Shown: positions 25,077-33,890 of the stretch, in pieces
How positions within the stretch are numbered: position 1 is the first letter of the stretch
Layout: each line of letters begins with the position of its first letter
DNA from: Thermoflexus hugenholtzii JAD2
GTDB taxonomy: Bacteria > Pseudomonadota > Gammaproteobacteria > Burkholderiales > Burkholderiaceae
NCBI GenBank assembly: GCA_943325205.2
Contig: CALPOM020000005.1
Span: 1-57,530 of the forward strand
DNA length: 57,530 nt
Direction of reading: 5' to 3'
The notes under the pieces: generated by a model
Seen by the model: only the letters and a program-made list of their open reading frames with translations
Told to the model about the DNA's origin: nothing
Database searches by the model: none
Translations under genes and position numbers: made by a program

Positions 25077-26000
25077 TTAGTCAGCAAGCAGTTCATGAGC
25101 AAATTGTGCAGCTTGAAAAGCCTGGATTTGCTCTAAGCCCTCTCCGACCCCAATCCCTAAAATGAAGGGCCGGTTCGATTGCTCTAAAAACGCTTGTGCA
25201 ATCGCACAAAGTACCCCACCTTTGGCGGTACCATCCATTTTGGTAATAATCAGACCAGTTAGGGTGATTGCTTCATGGAAAGCCTTTACTTGCGCCAGCG
25301 CATTTTGACCAGTGTTGCCATCAAGAACTAGAACGGTATGATGTGGCGCACTTGGGATAAGCTTTTGGATCACTCGTGAAACCTTTTTAAGTTCCTCCAT
25401 AAGGTGGGCCTGAGTTGCTAGTCGACCAGCCGTATCAATAATTAAGACATCAACCTGCCTAGCAATGGCTGCTCCTATGGCATCATGGGCAACTGTGGCT
25501 GCGTCTCCAGTAGACTGGCTAATTACATCTACCGCATTTTTTTCACCCCACTCGAAAAGCTGTTGTCTAGCAGCAGCACGAAAGGTATCGCCAGCTGCTA
25601 GCAAGACTTTTTTTCCTTGATTTTGAAGGGCAAAACAAAGTTTACCGATAGAAGTGGTTTTACCTGCCCCATTTACCCCAACAATTAACCACACTTCCGG
25701 TGTGTGCACTGAAGTATGTGAAATTAGTGGATTCCTATTAAACTCTAGAGGTAGTAGAAGATTAGTCAGTAAGTTTTCAAGATTTTGTTTCAGGTCTTGA
25801 GCATTTTTAATTTGATTTTTTTTGGCAAGTGTACGTAAGGATTTAATCAGCTTTTCCGTCGCGTGGATACCGACATCAGCTAGTAATAGGGACTCTTCAA
25901 GGGAATCAAATAAAGCCTCATCGACTTGTGTGCGATTAAATAAGGCAGAGAGTGTTTTACGAATTCCGAACATAGATCTCATTTTAAAACGAATATTCAT
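25077..26000 (-). CDS. ftsY: Signal recognition particle receptor FtsY
   Basis: 307 residues, a short FtsY without the long acidic A domain of E. coli. The N domain (KTLSALFNRTQVDEALFDSLEESLLLADVG) is followed by the G domain, with [31 protein letters not shown] and TKMDGTAKGG. It docks SRP-ribosome complexes at the inner membrane. Starts at 26000, 25982 or 25973 are all possible. The first leaves only 17 bp to the divergent M16 gene; the others leave room for a promoter. Confidence 0.94.
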   Translation of the reverse strand: MNIRFKMRSMFGIRKTLSALFNRTQVDEALFDSLEESLLLADVGIHATEKLIKSLRTLAKKNQIKNAQDLKQNLENLLTNLLLPLEFNRNPLISHTSVHTPEVWLIVGVNGAGKTTSIGKLCFALQNQGKKVLLAAGDTFRAAARQQLFEWGEKNAVDVISQSTGDAATVAHDAIGAAIARQVDVLIIDTAGRLATQAHLMEELKKVSRVIQKLIPSAPHHTVLVLDGNTGQNALAQVKAFHEAITLTGLIITKMDGTAKGGVLCAIAQAFLEQSNRPFILGIGVGEGLEQIQAFQAAQFAHELLAD

Positions 26001-26017
26001 AAAGGTATTTATAAACG

Positions 26018-27442
26018 ATGTTTCTAAAACAATTTAATCAACTCGGTACCATTTTTAAGCAAGGTAAAAATATTCTTATATTGTTTATAGGCGTTGGCAT
26101 TTCAAGCCAAGTATTTGCTCAAAAAGCTGCAGAGATTATGCATGAAAAGATTTTAGATAATGGTTTAAAAGTAATTGTTAAAGAAGATCATCGATCGCCA
26201 ACGGTGGCACATATGATTTGGTATAAAACTGGTGCTATTGACGAAAATTATGGTGTGACTGGGGTAGCCCACGTATTGGAGCATATGATGTTTAAGGGGA
26301 CAAAAAATATTGCTTCTGGGGAGTTTTCGAAAAAAATTGCCGCCTTGGGTGGTCGTGAAAATGCTTTTACATCGAGTGATTACACCGCCTACTTTCAGCA
26401 AATAGAAAAATCACACTTACCTGAAATGATGCGCTTAGAGGCGGACCGAATGCATCTACTCAATTTTACGGAAGCAGAATTTCTAAAAGAAATCAAGGTT
26501 GTGATGGAAGAGCGAAGACTTCGCACAGAAGATAAGGCAACGGGTCTTTTATATGAACAGTTTTTAGCGACGGCATTTAACTCTGCGCCAAACCGACATC
26601 CTGTTGTTGGTTGGATGTCTGATTTAAAAAATATGACATATCAAGATGCTAGAGACTGGTATGACCGGTGGTATACACCGAGTAATGCAGTTTTAGTCGT
26701 TGTAGGAGATGTCAATCCACAGGAGGTATTTAGCCTAGCGCAAAAAACTTATGGTCAAGTTCCAAATAAGACATTGCCACTCAGAAAAGTTCAATCAGAA
26801 CCAGAGCAAAGAGGCATGCGGCGCTTTATAGTCAAAGCCCCTGCTGAGAATATTGTTGTGTTTATGGGTTGGAAAGTGCCTAAAATAATCAACGGGGATT
26901 TGGGTCCAATCGAGCCGTTTGCTTTATCTGTTTTATCAGGGATATTAGATGGTAATCAAAATACGCGCCTTAATCGAATTTTAGTAAAACAAAAACGGAT
27001 AAGTTCTGGCGTGGGCGCATCTTACGATGCCGACGCAAGGGGAGAACAGCTCTTTTTTATTTCAGGGACTTTATTAGCAGGAAAAAAGCCGGAGTTATTT
27101 GAGTCAGAAGTAAAGAAGATAATTAGCGATATTGCTAAAAATGGCGTTCAAGCCGCAGAGCTTGAACGGGTTAAAATCGCTGTTACAGCCTCTCAGGTCT
27201 ACAAACGGGATTCAGTTTTTGGGCAAGCCATGGAAATTGGCTCTAGTGAAATGAGTGGACTTTCTTGGAAGAAAATTGATCAAGTAAGTGAGAAAATATT
27301 AGATGTGACTGCAGCACAAGTCCAGGAAGTAGCAAGCAAATATTTCCAGGATGCACAACTTACTGTTGGTATATTAGATCCGCAGCAGATGTCTAAGAAA
27401 AATCCTCTTGGAAGTCAGCCCCCATTCGTTGTTAAGCATTAA
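26018..27442 (+). CDS. M16 family zinc metallopeptidase, catalytic partner
   Basis: 474 residues with an N-terminal signal peptide ending near SSQVFAQ. The inverted zinc motif HxxEH is present in HVLEHMMFKGT, with the distal Glu in EIKVVMEERR. Two M16 domains follow in tandem. It probably degrades peptides in the periplasm together with the next gene product, which lacks the zinc motif. The ATG is only 17 bp from the ftsY start, and I see no strong ribosome site. Confidence 0.92.
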   Translation: MFLKQFNQLGTIFKQGKNILILFIGVGISSQVFAQKAAEIMHEKILDNGLKVIVKEDHRSPTVAHMIWYKTGAIDENYGVTGVAHVLEHMMFKGTKNIASGEFSKKIAALGGRENAFTSSDYTAYFQQIEKSHLPEMMRLEADRMHLLNFTEAEFLKEIKVVMEERRLRTEDKATGLLYEQFLATAFNSAPNRHPVVGWMSDLKNMTYQDARDWYDRWYTPSNAVLVVVGDVNPQEVFSLAQKTYGQVPNKTLPLRKVQSEPEQRGMRRFIVKAPAENIVVFMGWKVPKIINGDLGPIEPFALSVLSGILDGNQNTRLNRILVKQKRISSGVGASYDADARGEQLFFISGTLLAGKKPELFESEVKKIISDIAKNGVQAAELERVKIAVTASQVYKRDSVFGQAMEIGSSEMSGLSWKKIDQVSEKILDVTAAQVQEVASKYFQDAQLTVGILDPQQMSKKNPLGSQPPFVVKH

Positions 27443-27457
27443 TCAGAGATCAGGAAT

Positions 27458-28813
27458 ATGAATTCAAAGAACTTAGCACCCAGGAACTTGGTCTACATCA
27501 AATTAGTAAGTGTACTTTTGGGTTTATTTTTTGTGCAGTTAGCATCGGCAGCCTTACCAATTCAAAAAATTCCATTATCTTCAGGTGCGCAATTGTATTT
27601 TGTTGAGACCAGGGGGATTCCGATGGTCAATATTGGCATCGACTTTCCAGGCGGGAGTGTGCATGATGCGAAGGGCAAGATTGGCGTTAGTGATTTTACG
27701 GCAGATTTAATGAATAAGGGTTCAAGGATTAGGGGCTCTTTGCAAGATGAGGCCAAAATTGTTGACCGGATATCTGATTTAGGAGCAGCGGTATCATTTC
27801 AATCGGGGAGTGAACTAACGACAGTTCGAATAAAAACGTTAAGTAAGACTGAAATCTTAGATCAGGTTATAGACCATGTCAGCGACATATTAGCTTTTCC
27901 TTTATTTGATGGAAAAGTTTTAGCTAGAGAAAAAACTTTAGAAATTAGTGCCCTTAAGGATAGCGAAACAAAGCCAGAGACAATCCTTGCAAAGCAGTTT
28001 AAGAAAATGATTTATCGGGACCATCCTTTGGCGAATATGTCTACAACAGAGTCCATTTTGCGTATCACTGGAGAGGATTTACGACAATTTCATCAAAAGT
28101 TTTATCGTCCGGGTAGTATGAAAATTTTGATTGTTGGCGATGTTAGCCAAGAAAAAGCGATAGCTATCGCAAATCGTTTAATTGCTAATTTGCCCAAGGG
28201 AACCATCAACTTACCAGAGTTGCCTAAACTGGAACCGCTAGCTCCGGCTAGTTCAAGTCAGCGGGAGGTACGGATTGCTAATCCTGCTCAGCAAGCGCAT
28301 ATCCAAATGGGGATAACGGCTATTCCTAGAAATAGCCCAGATTATTTTCCGTTACTCGTTGGTAATTACGTACTTGGTGGTGGCGGATTTGTTTCCCGTT
28401 TAATGAATGAGGTTCGTGAGAAAAGAGGCCTAGCCTATAGTGTTTATAGTTACTTAAATCCAGGCAAGAGTTCGGGGTTTTTCTCTGCGGCAATGCAAAC
28501 TAAAAAAGACCAAGCTGAAGAGTCTGTGCAATTACTTCGCAAGACGATTCAGGAGTATGTAGAAAATGGCCCAACACCAGAAGAGTTAGTTGCTGCAAAG
28601 AGTAATTTAATCAATGGCTTTCCACTAAGGATCGATAGTAATAGTAAGTTATTAGATAATATTTCATCGATTGCTTGGCATGAATTACCACTCAATACCC
28701 TTGACGAATGGACGAATCAAGTGAATCAAGTAACGCAGCGCGACATTCAAATAGCGCTTAAAAAATACTTAGATATGGATCGCATGGTAACTGTTGTTGT
28801 TGGGGGTCAATGA
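27458..28813 (+). CDS. M16 family metallopeptidase-like protein, non-catalytic partner
   Basis: 451 residues with a signal peptide (FVQLASAALP). The M16 fold is clear, but the HxxEH position reads FTADLMNKGSRI, so zinc binding and catalysis are lost. The Arg/Tyr substrate-binding pair of the C-terminal domain is kept in REKRGLAYSVYSY. This matches the second subunit of heterodimeric M16B peptidases, in which one chain carries the zinc site and the other the R/Y pair. It lies 15 bp after the catalytic gene and overlaps rsmD by 4 bp. Confidence 0.92.
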   Translation: MNSKNLAPRNLVYIKLVSVLLGLFFVQLASAALPIQKIPLSSGAQLYFVETRGIPMVNIGIDFPGGSVHDAKGKIGVSDFTADLMNKGSRIRGSLQDEAKIVDRISDLGAAVSFQSGSELTTVRIKTLSKTEILDQVIDHVSDILAFPLFDGKVLAREKTLEISALKDSETKPETILAKQFKKMIYRDHPLANMSTTESILRITGEDLRQFHQKFYRPGSMKILIVGDVSQEKAIAIANRLIANLPKGTINLPELPKLEPLAPASSSQREVRIANPAQQAHIQMGITAIPRNSPDYFPLLVGNYVLGGGGFVSRLMNEVREKRGLAYSVYSYLNPGKSSGFFSAAMQTKKDQAEESVQLLRKTIQEYVENGPTPEELVAAKSNLINGFPLRIDSNSKLLDNISSIAWHELPLNTLDEWTNQVNQVTQRDIQIALKKYLDMDRMVTVVVGGQ

Positions 28814-29412
28814 AGAAGTTCCCTCCCCCTAAAAAAGTTCGAATTATTGGTGGATTCTGGAGAAGTCGATTAGTCCCCGTAATAGAAGAGGCGGGTCTGC
28901 GACCTAGCACAGATCGTGTTCGGGAAACACTTTTTAATTGGTTGGGGCCTAGTTTAGAGGGTTCTAGGTGCTTAGACTTATTTGCTGGTACTGGAGTTTT
29001 AGGATTAGAGGCCTGCTCCCGAGGGGCTTTGCATGTGACCTTTGTTGAGTCCAATCCAAAGATTTTTTTGAATTTGGAGAAAACGATTGCAACTTTGCAA
29101 CCTCTCCCACCGAATTGCTCGGTTGATTTAAAGAAAATGGATGCTTTTAAATGGCTTCGTATGCAGTCTCAAATCGATTATGATGTGCTCTTTATTGACC
29201 CCCCATTTGACTCTCCAAGTCTACTATTCGATGCATTAAAGATTCTAGGAGAGTTTCATAAAAAGACTCTTAGGACAATAATGTATGTAGAATCCCCTGT
29301 AAGGCTAGAAAATGCAGCTATTTTGAACGATTTGCAGGGTTGGAGTATTGAGCGGCAGTTAGTTGCTGGAGCAGTGAAGGCGTCATTATTAAAACAATTA
29401 GTAAAAGAGTAA
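28810..29412 (+). CDS. rsmD: 16S rRNA (guanine(966)-N(2))-methyltransferase
   Basis: 200 residues. Methylates G966 of 16S rRNA with SAM. The N terminus KVRIIGGFWRSRLV and TDRVRETLFNWLG are family hallmarks. SAM motif I is LDLFAGTGVLGLEACSRGA, and the N-methyltransferase catalytic motif is DPPF (FIDPPFDSPS). The start overlaps the upstream M16 stop (ATGA). coaD follows after 24 bp, an order common in proteobacteria. Confidence 0.94.
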   Translation: MKKFPPPKKVRIIGGFWRSRLVPVIEEAGLRPSTDRVRETLFNWLGPSLEGSRCLDLFAGTGVLGLEACSRGALHVTFVESNPKIFLNLEKTIATLQPLPPNCSVDLKKMDAFKWLRMQSQIDYDVLFIDPPFDSPSLLFDALKILGEFHKKTLRTIMYVESPVRLENAAILNDLQGWSIERQLVAGAVKASLLKQLVKE

Positions 29413-29436
29413 CGCATTATATTTTAAGGAGTAAGC

Positions 29437-30197
<761 letters not shown>

Positions 30198-30210
30198 TAA
30201 CTCATGCAAT

Positions 30211-30807
30211 TTAAACTGAAGCCTGGTGTAAGGTTTTCATGGCGCTAGAAGGGTCAGTAGATAGCAATTCTGAAAAAAGAAGACGCGTTTTTTCGATTGA
30301 TTGGTTAATTCGATCAAGATCGAGTTTGGGTGGGCGTTTTAAAACATAACTTGCCACTTCCTGATGGGGTTGACCGGGTTCAACTAATTGGCGAGGGTGA
30401 CCAATGCCCAGCCGAATTCGCCAGAAGTCAAGGGTGCCGAGGTGTTGTTGAATACTTTTTAAGCCATTATGACCACCAGTTCCTCCAGCCCATTTCAGGC
30501 GAACCGTACCGGGCGCCAAATCTAATTCATCGTGTATAACTAAAATATTAGCACTAGGGATTTGATGAAAACGACAAATAGCTCCTACAGCCTCACCACT
30601 CAGATTCATATAGGTAGTTGGTTTTAAACACCAGACATCGTGATTCTGATATTTGCCATGAGCCAGATGGCCTTTGAATTTGGCGTCAGGTGAGAAGTTC
30701 ATATGTAGACTATCTGCAAATTGATCGCAAAGCCAAAACCCAGCATTATGGCGATCATTTTCATGCTCTTTGCCGGGATTGCCTAAGCCAATAATGAGTT
30801 GAATCAT
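30211..30807 (-). CDS. pth: Peptidyl-tRNA hydrolase
   Basis: 198 residues. Releases tRNA from stalled peptidyl-tRNA. The N terminus IQLIIGLGNPGKEHENDRHNAGFW has the catalytic His. KPTTYMNLSGEAV and LVIHDELDLAPGTVRLKWAGGTGGHNGLKS are the other conserved blocks. It sits downstream of rplY, as in many bacteria, but a terminator and a 289-bp gap intervene. A good promoter of its own lies directly upstream. Confidence 0.95.
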   Translation of the reverse strand: MIQLIIGLGNPGKEHENDRHNAGFWLCDQFADSLHMNFSPDAKFKGHLAHGKYQNHDVWCLKPTTYMNLSGEAVGAICRFHQIPSANILVIHDELDLAPGTVRLKWAGGTGGHNGLKSIQQHLGTLDFWRIRLGIGHPRQLVEPGQPHQEVASYVLKRPPKLDLDRINQSIEKTRLLFSELLSTDPSSAMKTLHQASV

Positions 30808-30834
30808 GGAGTTACTTATATGCGAAAAGTTAAC

Positions 30835-30863
30835 GCTATAAAAGTCAGCGCTGACAGAGTCAA
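30835..30863 (-). promoter_or_regulatory. Promoter of pth with a palindrome in the spacer
   Basis: On the minus strand, TTGACT, a 17-bp spacer and TATAGC make a good sigma-70 promoter, ending 27 bp before the pth ATG. The spacer contains a perfect 12-bp palindrome, GTCAGCGCTGAC (30844-30855), placed where a repressor or MerR-type activator could bind. Confidence 0.5.
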
Positions 30864-31036
30864 AAGACCTATTTAGTTAGACCCACACAATTTATTTTAA
30901 GGTCAAACATGGTTGATTGTAGATTGTAATTTCAATATATAGCAACCCTCGGCTAGTATCTTTTTAATCCAAGCTGAAGTAGTTCAAGTGTACTCTGTGA
31001 TACGCTTGATTTTGCCTCTGCGAGCGAGTATGAAGG
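30864..31036. other. Gap between pth promoter and rplY terminator
   Basis: Part of the 289-bp spacer 30808-31096. Apart from the pth promoter and the rplY terminator I see no ORF of note, tRNA or clear structured RNA here. Confidence 0.5.
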
Positions 31037-31060
31037 AAAAAACCCGCCTTGGCGGGTTTT
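31037..31060 (-). terminator. Rho-independent terminator after rplY
   Basis: CCCGCC-TT-GGCGGG hairpin flanked by A/T runs. Reading in the minus direction, it ends with TTTTTT, 37 bp after the rplY stop. Confidence 0.85.
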
Positions 31061-31096
31061 GAAGTACCTTGCAACGTTGCATTAAAAGCTGAGATT

Positions 31097-31741
31097 TTAC
31101 TCTTCTTTATCTTTCACTTTAATCGCAGTTGGAGCAGCAGGGGCTTCAGGGGCGCCAGATGATAATGGCTCAGCTGACACAGACGGCAATCTTGCCACAG
31201 CAACAACCGGGTTATCTTGCTCAACGTGCAAGCTTAATACCACGCCCTTGGGTAGAGTAAGATCTTTTGCATGAATTGAATGACCAACCTCTATTTTGCT
31301 TAAATCGACTTCAATAAATTCAGGTAAATCGGCTGGCAAGCAGGAGATCTCTAAATCATTAAAGACATGATTTACTACACCGCCACCGAGTTTAACGGCT
31401 GGTGATATTTCATCGCCCTTAAAGTGCAGGGGAACACGAACATGAATTTTTTGTTTGGCATCAACTCGTTGGAAGTCAACATGCAAGACAAGTGGTTTAA
31501 AAGGATGCATTTGATAATCGCGCAATAAAGCTTGCTGCACATTACCACCAACCTCAATTTCAAGAATCGAAGCATGAAAAGCTTCTTTTTTGAGGGCATG
31601 AAAAAGGGCATTGTGATCGAGTTCCACTGCTTGCGGTAATTCTGTTCCACCGTAGATGATGCCGGGTGTTTTTCCAGAGTTGCGCAGGCGGCGGCTCGCA
31701 CCAGTGCCCTGTACGCTACGTTCGAAGGCTACAACTTTCAT
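31097..31741 (-). CDS. rplY: 50S ribosomal protein L25/general stress protein Ctc
   Basis: 214 residues, the long Ctc form. The N-terminal L25 domain binds 5S rRNA ([32 protein letters not shown]). It is followed by the C-terminal beta domain (about residues 95-190) and an Ala/Pro-rich tail ending in KVKDKEE. AGGAG is well placed before the ATG. The 110-bp leader contains two hairpins and a TATAAT, so it may have its own promoter apart from prs upstream. Confidence 0.94.
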   Translation of the reverse strand: MKVVAFERSVQGTGASRRLRNSGKTPGIIYGGTELPQAVELDHNALFHALKKEAFHASILEIEVGGNVQQALLRDYQMHPFKPLVLHVDFQRVDAKQKIHVRVPLHFKGDEISPAVKLGGGVVNHVFNDLEISCLPADLPEFIEVDLSKIEVGHSIHAKDLTLPKGVVLSLHVEQDNPVVAVARLPSVSAEPLSSGAPEAPAAPTAIKVKDKEE

Positions 31742-31766
31742 GATTTACTCCTAAATAATTAAAATG

Positions 31767-31830
31767 CACTTATTCAAGGAATAAGTGTCCACTCTCCGTT
31801 CGCGACCAAACGGAAAAGTCCTCCATTATA
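31767..31830 (-). promoter_or_regulatory. rplY leader: -10 element and hairpins
   Basis: On the minus strand a perfect TATAAT (31830-31825) precedes a TCCGTT / AACGGA stem and then a perfect 9-bp stem CACTTATTC / GAATAAGTG with a 3-nt loop (31787-31767). The -35 match is weak. The structures lie in the presumed 5' leader of rplY, 25 bp before the ATG. They could be control elements or the tail of the prs transcript. Confidence 0.45.
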
Positions 31831-31851
31831 TCCTGAAAGCTTCTGTTTTGG

Positions 31852-32808
31852 CTAGTCGTTATCAGAAAACATAGAAATGACCGAGTCGCCTCTACTAATC
31901 CGCAGCAATGTCTCTCCTAGTAGTGGAGCAATGGAGAGAACGCGTATTTTCGGATTGTATTTTGCCGCGTCTTTGAGGGGAATCGTATCTGTTACAACCA
32001 CTTGGTCGAGCTCAGATTCGGAGATACGGCTAATGGCATTGCCTGAGAAGACAGGATGGGTACAGTAGGCCATGACGCTTTTAGCGCCACGCTCTTTGAG
32101 CACTTGGGCGGCTTTGCAAAGGGTTCCACCGGTATCGATCATGTCATCCATGACAACGCACCGGCGATTCTCGACATCTCCAATGACATTCATGACTTCC
32201 GAAAGGTTTGCTTTTGGCCGCCGTTTATCAATAATGGCTAAATCACAGCCGAGTTGTTTAGCTAAAGCTCTAGCTCGTACGACTCCGCCGATATCGGGGG
32301 AGACAACTAATAAGTCACCGGTATTTTTATTTTGGAGATCCGCTAGAAGGACGGGTGAAGCATAAATATTATCCACTGGGATGTCAAAGAATCCTTGAAT
32401 TTGATCAGCATGCAAGTCCATGGTTAAAACACGGCTAATGCCGCTAACCGATTGCAACATATTGGCAACAATTCTGGCAGAAATGGCTACCCGGGCAGAG
32501 CGGGGACGACGATCTTGCCGAGCATAGCCGAAGTAAGGGATCACTGCGGTAATGGTGCCCGCTGATGCGCGTTTAAGAGCATCAATCATGATCATCAGTT
32601 CCATTAAATAATCATTGGTGGGAGCACATGTAGGTTGTAAAACAACGACGTGTTTGCTTCGGACATTTTCTTGAATTTCAACTTGGATTTCCCCATCAGA
32701 GAATTTGCCAACCATGGCTTTGCCAAGTTCAATGCCCATGTAGTCGGTGACGGCTTTAGCTAAAACAGGATTGGCGTTCCCGGTAAAGAGGACCATTGAT
32801 TCACTCAT
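31852..32808 (-). CDS. prs: Ribose-phosphate pyrophosphokinase
   Basis: 318 residues from ATG 32808, which follows a GGAG ribosome site; the ORF track's extra 16 residues are not family-like. Makes PRPP from ribose 5-phosphate and ATP for nucleotide, His and Trp synthesis. Conserved blocks are [23 protein letters not shown] (ATP binding), [32 protein letters not shown] and [13 protein letters not shown], the PRPP loop. tRNA-Gln lies upstream and rplY downstream, as is typical. Confidence 0.96.
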   Translation of the reverse strand: MSESMVLFTGNANPVLAKAVTDYMGIELGKAMVGKFSDGEIQVEIQENVRSKHVVVLQPTCAPTNDYLMELMIMIDALKRASAGTITAVIPYFGYARQDRRPRSARVAISARIVANMLQSVSGISRVLTMDLHADQIQGFFDIPVDNIYASPVLLADLQNKNTGDLLVVSPDIGGVVRARALAKQLGCDLAIIDKRRPKANLSEVMNVIGDVENRRCVVMDDMIDTGGTLCKAAQVLKERGAKSVMAYCTHPVFSGNAISRISESELDQVVVTDTIPLKDAAKYNPKIRVLSIAPLLGETLLRISRGDSVISMFSDND

Positions 32809-32927
32809 ATTGACTCCAGGAGAGTTGGAAAAAGGTGTGGGTATGCATACACACAATGTGATACAGGGAGACGGCGATAAAAGCTGGAAAATAATGGGGA
32901 CATTTTCATAGAATGTCAGCTAGGAAT

Positions 32928-33004
32928 TGGCAGAGGAGGAAGGACTCGAACCTTCGGATGCCGGAATCAAAATCCGGTGCCTTAACCAACTTGGCGACTC
33001 CCCT
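32928..33004 (-). tRNA. tRNA-Gln (anticodon TTG)
   Basis: 77-nt cloverleaf including the encoded CCA. The acceptor arm AGGGGAG pairs with CTCCTCT, with one G-U. The anticodon stem CCGGA/TCCGG encloses TTTTGAT, giving anticodon TTG for CAA codons. The T-loop GTTCGAGTC follows. It sits between ispE and prs, the usual betaproteobacterial position. Confidence 0.95.
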
Positions 33005-33008
33005 CTTG

Positions 33009-33890
33009 TTAATTAATGGTAGAAATTAAATTATAAGCCGAGTGTCTAGGTAGACTTCTAACTTTGTATCCCTGCCATCTTTTTGGAAGATTTAGCATGC
33101 AATTCGTCAAACGTTCATGACTGTCAATACTATGAGGAATTTCACAAAATACGGAGCTTCCAGAGCCTGACATCGTGACCTGAGTATCTGGAAAATAATT
33201 TTCTAGCCACTCGATTGCAGTCTTCACTTCCAAAAAATTTCTAACAACAACATCTTGTAAATCATTTTTAAAGAGATTCGCTTCTGGAAATCTCTCTATA
33301 AAGTCAATTATTGTAATCGCTGAGTGATCTCTCGTCAAATATGGGTCGGAAAAAATGGCTTGGGTAGAGATAGCTACGCCAGGATAAATAATTAGATAAT
33401 TCTTTGGAGTCAGATCAATCACTTGGATTTTATCGCCCACACCTTCTACGAAAGCATTGTGCCCCTGGATAAAAAAGGGAACATCCGCACCTAACTGCAA
33501 TCCTAAATGCATCAGAGTTGCTGTTGATAGGTCTAATTCCCAAAGGCGATTAAGCCCAAGTAGAGTACTCGCCGCATCTGAAGAGCCACCGCCTAGGCCT
33601 GCGCCAATCGGAATATTTTTTATGAGATCAATATTGGCGCCCAGAAGAGTCTTCGAGAAAGTTTGAAGTAGCTTGGCAGCACGCACAACTAGATCAGAAT
33701 CGGGAGAAATATTGGGAAGAGGGTTTTGGCGAATAATATCGCCATCTTCTCGCCTACTGAGAATAACCTCATCAGACAAGTCGATTAATTGAAAGACGCT
33801 TTGAAGCAGGTGGTATCCGTCGCTTCTTTGGCCCACAACATGTAAAAATAAATTAATTTTTGCAGGTGCGGTGATGGATAAATTAGTCAT
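33009..33890 (-). CDS. ispE: 4-diphosphocytidyl-2-C-methyl-D-erythritol kinase
   Basis: 293 residues, GHMP kinase of the MEP isoprenoid pathway. The N terminus APAKINLFLHVVGQRSDGYHLLQSVF is diagnostic. The ATP loop is PIGAGLGGGSSDAA, and the C-terminal motif TMSGSGSSVFCE is present. Its start overlaps the end of the TPR-LolB gene by 8 bp, indicating coupled expression. The tRNA-Gln gene begins 4 bp after its stop. Confidence 0.95.
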   Translation of the reverse strand: MTNLSITAPAKINLFLHVVGQRSDGYHLLQSVFQLIDLSDEVILSRREDGDIIRQNPLPNISPDSDLVVRAAKLLQTFSKTLLGANIDLIKNIPIGAGLGGGSSDAASTLLGLNRLWELDLSTATLMHLGLQLGADVPFFIQGHNAFVEGVGDKIQVIDLTPKNYLIIYPGVAISTQAIFSDPYLTRDHSAITIIDFIERFPEANLFKNDLQDVVVRNFLEVKTAIEWLENYFPDTQVTMSGSGSSVFCEIPHSIDSHERLTNCMLNLPKRWQGYKVRSLPRHSAYNLISTIN

